From an uncultured Collinsella sp. (GTDB lineage: Bacteria > Actinomycetota > Coriobacteriia > Coriobacteriales > Coriobacteriaceae): a stretch of 11,118 nt of DNA. The notes below the pieces were generated by a model. That model made no database searches. It had not been told where the DNA came from and saw nothing but the letters and a program-made list of their open reading frames with translations. The DNA lies in contig CABUVB010000045.1 of assembly GCA_902494815.1 (NCBI GenBank), positions 1-11,118 on the forward strand. The letters run 5' to 3'. Positions 6,738 to 11,118 of this stretch are shown in pieces; position 1 is the first letter of the stretch; every line of letters begins with the position of its first letter. The position numbers were made by a program, and so were the translations under genes.

Positions 6738-8062
6738 GCCTGCAAACGAGGATTAAGGCTGCCGGCGCTGCAGCGGCGGCAGCGCCTGTAGATGCGGGGC
6801 GTCGCCGCGCGGTGAAACGACGCACCAAGCGCGCCGTGATGGACCGCATGGGTTACGACGAAGTGGCGCGTATCAGCGCCTATATCGACCCGGTACTTGC
6901 CCGCTCGGAATTGCGTCCCGCGGTGGAGGCGGCGCTCAATATTGAGGAGCCGACCGATCTCGCGACGCCCGAGCGCGAGACCATCATCGACGAGATTTTG
7001 GATGACGTGGTGGGCTTGGGGCCGTTGCAGCCGCTCATCGAGGACGACACCGTTACCGAGATCATGATCAACGGCTGCCGCTCGGCTTTCTTTGAACGCG
7101 GCGGCGTCTTGTATCCCATCGAGCATGCGTTTGAGGATGATGAGCAGATCCGGGTGCTTATCGACCGCATCATCTCGCCACTTGGCCGCCGTATCGACGA
7201 GCGCAGCCCCATCGTCAACGCCCGCCTCAAAACGGGCTATCGCGTCAACGCGGTGATTCCGCCTGTGGCGATTGACGGACCGATTCTCACCATCCGAAAG
7301 TTCTCGGACCGTATCTGCTCGCTGGACGAGCTTGTGGGGCTGGGGTCGCTGCCGCTTTGGTATGCGCAGCTGCTGTCGTGCGCGGTGTCGCTGCGACAGG
7401 ACCTGGCGGTTGCGGGAGGCACGGGATCTGGTAAGACCACTCTGCTCAACGCGTTGTCATGCGAGATCTCCACCGGCGAGCGCATCGTGACGATCGAGGA
7501 CTCTGCCGAGCTCAAGTTTGCGCATCATCCGCACGTGGTGCGCCTAGAGGCGCGCGAGGCTTCAATTGAGGGCGAGGGCGCGGTGACGATCCGCGACCTG
7601 GTGACCAATGCCCTGCGCATGCGCCCCGACCGCATCGTGGTGGGTGAGGTGCGCGGTGCTGAGTGCTGCGACATGTTGCAGGCCATGAACACGGGCCACG
7701 ACGGGTCGCTCACCACGCTTCATGCGGGTTCCGAGCAGGAGACCGTGGTGCGTCTGACGTTGCTTGCACGTTATGGCATCGATCTGCCGAGCGAGCTCAT
7801 CGAGGAGCAGATTGCCATGGCGCTCGACGGCATCGTGATGTCCGAGCGCCACGCCGATGGCAGGCGCTTCGTCTCCTCGTATTCGGGGGTGCGTCGCGCT
7901 GCGTCGGGCGGCGTAGAGCTCGAGCGCTATGTGACTTTCGATGCCGCCGAGCGCACCTGGAAGCTTGACCGCGAGCCGACGTTTATCGCAGAAGGCCTGC
8001 GGTCGGGGACGCTCACACAAGAGGAGGTGGACGAATGGAGGTCGCTGTGCCCCTCGTCGTAG
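6734..8062 (+). CDS. tadA: Tad pilus secretion ATPase TadA/CpaF
   Basis: A 442-residue secretion NTPase of the type II/IV family that drives Flp pilin assembly from the cytoplasmic face. ATG 6734 overlaps the tadZ stop by 4 nt (ATGA), with GAGGGTGAT (6720-6728) as ribosome binding site. A basic, Ala-rich N-terminus (1-35) is followed by the N-terminal domain (~80-190, with GLGPLQPLIEDDTVTEIMING near 94-114). The core has Walker A GTGSGKTT (229-236, K234), an Asp box TIEDSAEL (253-260), Walker B IVVGEVRGAE (301-310) and a His box TGHDGSLTTLHA (320-331). All catalytic motifs are intact and the length is normal for TadA. It should form a hexamer acting on the TadB/TadC platform encoded next (family knowledge). 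Its last 28 nt overlap tadB. Confidence 0.96.
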   Translation: MSLQTRIKAAGAAAAAAPVDAGRRRAVKRRTKRAVMDRMGYDEVARISAYIDPVLARSELRPAVEAALNIEEPTDLATPERETIIDEILDDVVGLGPLQPLIEDDTVTEIMINGCRSAFFERGGVLYPIEHAFEDDEQIRVLIDRIISPLGRRIDERSPIVNARLKTGYRVNAVIPPVAIDGPILTIRKFSDRICSLDELVGLGSLPLWYAQLLSCAVSLRQDLAVAGGTGSGKTTLLNALSCEISTGERIVTIEDSAELKFAHHPHVVRLEAREASIEGEGAVTIRDLVTNALRMRPDRIVVGEVRGAECCDMLQAMNTGHDGSLTTLHAGSEQETVVRLTLLARYGIDLPSELIEEQIAMALDGIVMSERHADGRRFVSSYSGVRRAASGGVELERYVTFDAAERTWKLDREPTFIAEGLRSGTLTQEEVDEWRSLCPSS

Positions 8063-8961
8063 GGGGTTTGGCAGGGTTTTCTGTCGCGACGGCGTGCGGG
8101 GCGGAACCTCGTGTGCCGCAGGTACCGCCGGCGGAGCTGGCGCGTCAGGCGCTCGAGACGGTGGCAGAGAAGCTGCCGCGTGAGCTGGTGGAAAACGATC
8201 TGCTGAAAAAGATCGCCCGTTCGTGGGCATCGCTGGCTCCGGCGCGTCGCCTTGGCCTCGCGATCGAGGATGCTTCGGGGCGTTTGGCGTTTCTGCTGCT
8301 CTCGAGCGGTGTCTGCTGCATTTTACTAACGATGGTGTCGTTATCGCCCTTCGGATTTGCCTTGGGACTTGTTGCTCCGTTTGCCGTTGGCGCCGCTCGG
8401 GATGGCTTTGAGAGCCGGCGCGAGCAACACGATGCAGAAGAGGCCATGCCCGAGGCGTTTACCGCACTTTCCATGTCGCTTGCCTCGGGACATTCGCTGG
8501 CCCAGGGCATGCGCTTTGTGGGCGCTCATGCGCAAGAACCGGTGCATACCGAGTTTTTGCGGGTGGCGGCGGCAATCGATTGCGGCATCTCGGCGACCGA
8601 CGCGCTCGATGACTTGCTCGTGCGCATCGACGCCCCCGGCCTTTCGCTTGTGACCTTGGCGCTTAAGGTGTCTCAGCGCACCGGCGCTCCGCTTGCCGAC
8701 TTACTGTCCGAGGCGTCGAGCATGGTGGGGGAGCGCATTGAGCTCAAGCGCCGCCTGGATGTCAAGACGTCGCAGGCTCGCATGTCTGCGCATATGGTCG
8801 CGGCGATGCCGGCGGGCATGTGCGCGGTGTTGGCGCTGCTTTCGGCAGATTTCCGTCGCGGTCTTGCGACGCCTGCCGGCGCGGGCGCTGTGGTGCTGGG
8901 TCTTGCCCTCAACGCCGTTGCCCTGGTGGTTATCAGGCGCATTATGCGGGTGGAGCTATGA
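8035..8961 (+). CDS. tadB: Tad pilus inner-membrane platform protein TadB
   Basis: A 308-residue polytopic membrane protein with a type II secretion F domain, half of the platform on which TadA acts. ATG 8035 has an excellent GAGGAGG (8021-8027) with 7-nt spacing, although it lies inside tadA, so the two genes overlap by 28 nt. Hydrophobic segments are visible at about 5-22, 83-102, 104-122, 253-272 and 281-300. The cytoplasmic F domain runs about 136-250 (EEAMPEAFTALSMSLASGHS near 135-154, and TGAPLADLLSEAS near 216-228). The region 25-80 is polar and of unknown role. Its TGA overlaps the tadC ATG by 4 nt. Assignment rests on the F-domain pattern and on gene order after tadA. Confidence 0.92.
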   Translation: MEVAVPLVVGGLAGFSVATACGAEPRVPQVPPAELARQALETVAEKLPRELVENDLLKKIARSWASLAPARRLGLAIEDASGRLAFLLLSSGVCCILLTMVSLSPFGFALGLVAPFAVGAARDGFESRREQHDAEEAMPEAFTALSMSLASGHSLAQGMRFVGAHAQEPVHTEFLRVAAAIDCGISATDALDDLLVRIDAPGLSLVTLALKVSQRTGAPLADLLSEASSMVGERIELKRRLDVKTSQARMSAHMVAAMPAGMCAVLALLSADFRRGLATPAGAGAVVLGLALNAVALVVIRRIMRVEL

Positions 8962-9599
8962 GCGCCCCGGTTGCAGTTGCGGCTTGCCTGTGCGCCCTGA
9001 GTGTATTTGTCGCGACGGGTTTGGATCGGGCGGATGCACGCAAGATCGCAGGGGCCTGCAAGCGCGAGGCGGTGCTGGTCGCTGCCGCGGGTCGCTCGGC
9101 GGTCGATGCCCTGACCGCGCGAGTGAAGGGCGCGGTTGGAGCGGGCGGCCCGGCGCGAGTGTCGCTCGGCGAAGTGTCCGAGATGATCGATGTTGTGCGC
9201 TTGGGTCTTTCGGCCGGCCTTTCGTTTGATGCGGCGCTTGAGATTTTCTGCGCCAACCGCCGGTCAGTGTTGGCTCTTCGCCTTGAGCGGGCCTGCATGG
9301 CGTGGCAGGTGGGCGTGGGCACGCGTGAGGACGAGTTGTTGGCCGCCGCGCGCGACCTGGACGTGCGAGCGCTCGAGACCTTTGCCATTACGGTGGGACA
9401 GGCGCTCGCCCTGGGTGCTCCACTTGCCGAGACGCTGGCCGCTCAAAGTCGCGAGATCCGTGCGGCTCATCGCGCCGCGGTCGAGCGCGAGATTGAGCGT
9501 GCGCCCGTCAAGCTGCTGATTCCCACCGGCACGCTCATCTTGCCGGCGTTGCTTCTGTCCATATTGGGCCCGCTGCTGGGAGCAGGCGGGATGATGTAG
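8958..9599 (+). CDS. tadC: Tad pilus inner-membrane platform protein TadC
   Basis: A 213-residue second F-domain membrane protein, expected to pair with TadB as the assembly platform. I chose ATG 8958, in an ATGA overlap with the tadB stop; the longer in-frame ATG at 8820 lies deep within tadB. GGTGGAG (8949-8955) is only 2 nt away, so initiation probably relies on coupling to tadB. Membrane segments are at about 3-21 and 185-208. The F-like domain covers about 72-180 (GEVSEMIDVVRLGLSAGLSF at 71-90; VGQALALGAPLAETLAAQ at 146-163). It is shorter than many TadC proteins, with only two clear membrane helices, so it may be a reduced form. Its stop is 10 nt before the pilin ATG. Confidence 0.88.
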   Translation: MSAPVAVAACLCALSVFVATGLDRADARKIAGACKREAVLVAAAGRSAVDALTARVKGAVGAGGPARVSLGEVSEMIDVVRLGLSAGLSFDAALEIFCANRRSVLALRLERACMAWQVGVGTREDELLAAARDLDVRALETFAITVGQALALGAPLAETLAAQSREIRAAHRAAVEREIERAPVKLLIPTGTLILPALLLSILGPLLGAGGMM

Positions 9600-9609
9600 G
9601 GAGGAATAC

Positions 9610-9843
9610 ATGAACACGATGGTCGAAGTTGCTGACAAGACTTGGAACTGGACTTTTTGCCGGGCGATCCGCGCTCGCCAGCATGCCAAGGAGCTGTTGC
9701 GGGAGGAGAGCGCGCAGGGTACCACCGAGTACGCCATTTTGGTGGGCGTGCTTGTGGTGATCGCGATTATTGCCATCGTTGCATTTAAAGGCAAGGTCCA
9801 AGATCTATGGAACGCTATCAGCGAGGGCATCAACAGCCTGTAG
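9610..9843 (+). CDS. flp: Flp-type pilin (probable major subunit)
   Basis: A 77-residue prepilin, probably the main building block of the Tad pilus. ATG 9610 has GGGAGG (9599-9604) with 5-nt spacing, one of the strongest binding sites in the operon. The leader (1-35) is hydrophilic and basic overall. The processing region is EESAQGTTEYAILV (32-45), followed by a hydrophobic helix to about 58 and a short polar tail. With glutamate at +5, as in typical Flp pilins, cleavage falls after A35 and leaves a 42-residue mature pilin. Cleavage after G37 is an alternative that puts Glu at +3. Alanine at -1 is unusual. The last 37 nt overlap the next gene in another frame. Confidence 0.92.
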   Translation: MNTMVEVADKTWNWTFCRAIRARQHAKELLREESAQGTTEYAILVGVLVVIAIIAIVAFKGKVQDLWNAISEGINSL

Positions 9844-10370
9844 AGGGCGAGCGCCCCATCGGGGTGCTGCTGGTGTTTGCTTGCCTGACCGTGGCGATAG
9901 CGGCGGTGCTTTGGGGGCTTAACGCCGCGCGGCAGCAGCGTCCTGGGGCCGCCTTCGATTCGGGCTCAGATTCGGCGGTGGCGTTCCAAAAAGATGAGAT
10001 GCGAGATGCGGACGATTCGGATGTCGCTGTCACGGCGCAAACCTTTCTGCGGACGCTCGACAAGCGGTCTGGCACTGCGACGGATTCGCCTGAGGACAAC
10101 GCGATTGCGGTCCGGCTTGCATGGTCCGAGGACCGACCGATGACCGAGGCAGCGGCGGATATGTTACGCGCCTACCGCGAGGTGCCAACGGCCCAGCTCG
10201 CCCTGAGCGGCTATCTCGATATTAAGGGCAACGTATGGGGCGCCATCGTGCGCGATGGGCGCGGCTGGGTCGATATGGTGACGGTTGCCGCGGATGCTGG
10301 CGATGCTTCGTGTCGTCTGCGCGCCGTGCGTCTGGTCCCGCAAACAATAAGCTCAAAGGAGGGATCGTGA
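9807..10370 (+). CDS. Membrane-anchored protein of unknown family in the tad operon
   Basis: A 187-residue protein I do not recognise. It fills the whole interval between two pilin-like genes, and no other sensible frame is open there. A short polar N-terminus (1-17) precedes one membrane helix (about 18-38). The rest should be outside the membrane: an acidic, Ser/Ala/Asp-rich stretch (about 50-75), then an apparently folded region (about 76-180) ending in GYLDIKGNVWGAIVRDGRGW (135-154) and RLRAVRLVPQTI (170-181). There is no pilin processing motif. The ATG at 9807 lies inside flp (37-nt overlap), with only a weak AAGG (9793-9796) upstream. GTG 9864 is an alternative but sits inside a hairpin and would remove the leader before the helix. 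Its place suggests an accessory or pilus-associated role (inference). Confidence 0.75.
   Translation: MERYQRGHQQPVEGERPIGVLLVFACLTVAIAAVLWGLNAARQQRPGAAFDSGSDSAVAFQKDEMRDADDSDVAVTAQTFLRTLDKRSGTATDSPEDNAIAVRLAWSEDRPMTEAAADMLRAYREVPTAQLALSGYLDIKGNVWGAIVRDGRGWVDMVTVAADAGDASCRLRAVRLVPQTISSKEGS
9850..9868 (+). promoter_or_regulatory. Compact hairpin just after the flp stop codon
   Basis: 9850-9857 pairs with 9861-9868 (8 bp, one G-T wobble) around an ATC loop. It starts 6 nt after the flp TAG and has no T-tract, so it is not a standard terminator. Such a hairpin could protect the 3' end of a processed flp message or slow downstream reading, giving pilin in excess over minor components (inference). 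It lies within the coding sequence of the next gene. Confidence 0.45.
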
Positions 10371-10371
10371 A

Positions 10372-10590
10372 ATGCATGGCGTTCTGCGTGAGGAATCTGC
10401 CCAGGCGACGGTCGAATACGCCATCGTCACGGTGGCGCTGTTATCGATCGTGCTGGCGATTGTGGGACTTTGGCGTGCTGGCACCGATGGACGCTTGGCG
10501 GCGCTGGTTGAGCGGGCGGCATCCCATGGCGTTGCCTCGACGTCGGTTATCGACGCCGCTGCGGGCGCTAAGGACATCGCGTTGTATTGA
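10372..10590 (+). CDS. Second small Flp/TadE-like pilin
   Basis: A 72-residue pilin-like protein. ATG 10372 follows AAAGGAGGG (10355-10363) with 8-nt spacing and lies 1 nt after the previous stop. The leader is very short (MHGVLREESA), followed by QATVEYAIVTVALLSIVLAI, the same processing motif as the upstream Flp protein. Cleavage after A10, with Glu at +5, would give a 62-residue mature protein. A hydrophobic helix covers about 17-34, then an amphipathic, Ala-rich tail. It could be a minor pilin or an alternative major subunit; the similarity to Flp is confined mainly to the motif and helix. Its 3' end is overlapped by the next gene, depending on that gene's start. Confidence 0.85.
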   Translation: MHGVLREESAQATVEYAIVTVALLSIVLAIVGLWRAGTDGRLAALVERAASHGVASTSVIDAAAGAKDIALY

Positions 10591-11062
10591 TATCGCGCGC
10601 GAGGACTGGGCGCAGTCTACGGTCGAGGCCGCTTTTTTGCTGCCGACGTTTCTGACGCTCATCCTTCTCGCACTGCAACCGGTGTGCCTGCTTTATACGC
10701 GCGCGGTCATGGAGTCTGCCGCCGCCGAGACCGCGCGGCTCATGACCACGACGACGGCGGAGGACGACGATCTTAAGGAGTTCACCCGCCGCCGGCTTGC
10801 CGCAGTGCCCAACGTTTCGATCTTTCATACCGGCGGGCCGTTGTCGTGGGATATCGAGCTTGGTCGGGCCGATGCGGGTGGCGTCTCGTCCGTGTCCGTT
10901 TCCGGCGAGGTCAAGCCGTTGCCTGTGATCGGTGCGTTTGCGCAGGCTATGGGTGGTGCCGCCGAGGGCGGCTACGTTGAGCTCAAGGTCGATGTCTCGT
11001 ATCAATCACGTCCCGAATGGCTGGAGGGAGATTATGATTCGTGGATTGCTGCATGGGATTAA
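10526..11062 (+). CDS. tadE: TadE-like pseudopilin
   Basis: A TadE-like minor pseudopilin of up to 178 residues. The diagnostic segment is REDWAQSTVEAAFLLP (25-40), followed by a hydrophobic helix to about 57 and a mixed extracytoplasmic domain. The AQSTVE motif parallels the two upstream pilins; cleavage after A29 puts Glu at +5. The start is uncertain. ATG 10526 gives an Arg-rich 29-residue leader but overlaps the upstream gene by 65 nt and lacks a clear Shine-Dalgarno. TTG 10532 is close by, and a rare ATT at 10586 would sit next to the upstream stop, with AAGGA at 10570-10574. The reading frame downstream of about 10590 is certain. TadE-type proteins are needed for pilus assembly in other Tad systems (family knowledge). 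It overlaps the next gene by 29 nt. Confidence 0.85.
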   Translation: MALPRRRLSTPLRALRTSRCIDIAREDWAQSTVEAAFLLPTFLTLILLALQPVCLLYTRAVMESAAAETARLMTTTTAEDDDLKEFTRRRLAAVPNVSIFHTGGPLSWDIELGRADAGGVSSVSVSGEVKPLPVIGAFAQAMGGAAEGGYVELKVDVSYQSRPEWLEGDYDSWIAAWD

Positions 11063-11118
11063 GCGTTTCTGGTCTAGACGCGTTTTGACGCGCCGTCCGA
11101 GCTGCCATCGCAAGCGAG
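11034..11118 (+). CDS. Start of a further tad-locus gene, cut by the window end
   Basis: ATG 11034 has GGAGGGAG (11023-11030) 3 nt upstream and opens a frame of 28 codons that is still open at the window edge. The visible residues (MIRGLLHGIKRFWSRRVLTR and on) are strongly basic, as expected of a prepilin-type leader before a membrane helix. Its position after the TadE-like gene suggests another TadE/TadF/TadG-type pseudopilin, but no diagnostic motif is reached, so the function is inference. It overlaps the preceding stop by 29 nt. Confidence 0.6.
   Translation, partial: MIRGLLHGIKRFWSRRVLTRRPSCHRKR

Noticed and set aside
7562..8230. 222-codon open frame on the - strand opposite the end of tadA and start of tadB
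   Set aside because: Shadow frame with no domain signal; both + strand genes have intact motifs and ribosome binding sites.
8820..8957. N-terminal extension of TadC from ATG 8820
   Set aside because: It lies entirely inside tadB in another frame and encodes an Arg/Cys/Gly-rich stretch; the ATGA junction at 8958 is the usual arrangement.
10235..10525. Upstream part of the 275-codon frame that ends in the TadE-like protein
   Set aside because: It overlaps two other genes and is Arg/Trp-rich out-of-frame sequence; only the part from about 10526 or later is credible.

Overview
The window is high-GC, densely packed DNA with every convincing gene on the + strand, GTG as well as ATG starts, and many short gene overlaps. 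A Tad-type pilus locus with no visible outer-membrane secretin gene, next to an RsgA GTPase with a long lysine/arginine-rich N-terminus and a P-type ATPase, fits a high-GC Gram-positive. A Coriobacteriia member such as Collinsella is my best guess. This is inferred from gene content and composition; no rRNA or other marker is present.

Layout. (1) Positions 1-2744: a short leader with a nested stem-loop next to the ribosome binding site, then a complete type IIA (SERCA-like) Ca2+ P-type ATPase. (2) Positions 2745-2991: no gene, but a striking ~95-nt imperfect palindrome, an intrinsic terminator, and a probable promoter placed against the terminator. (3) Positions 2992-4176: rsgA, the circularly permuted ribosome-assembly GTPase, closed by a strong intrinsic terminator. 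(4) Positions 4229-4428: a leader/promoter region with clustered direct and inverted repeats and a hairpin just before the first pilus gene. (5) Positions 4429 to the end: one operon-like run of a Tad pilus locus: cpaB-like SAF protein, tadZ/cpaE-like ATPase, tadA/cpaF secretion ATPase, tadB and tadC platform proteins, a Flp pilin, an unrecognised membrane-anchored protein, a second small pilin-like protein, a TadE-like pseudopilin, and the start of a further gene cut by the window end.

How the genes work together. TadA powers assembly through the TadB/TadC inner-membrane platform, TadZ is expected to localise the machine, CpaB is an exported accessory protein, and the Flp-like and TadE-like proteins would be the major and minor subunits. 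No prepilin peptidase is visible here, so it must lie downstream or elsewhere. The three pilin-like proteins share a processing motif with alanine where glycine is usual, and a membrane-anchored protein of unknown family sits between two of them. Neither the ATPase nor rsgA has an obvious functional link to the pilus locus; terminators separate them.
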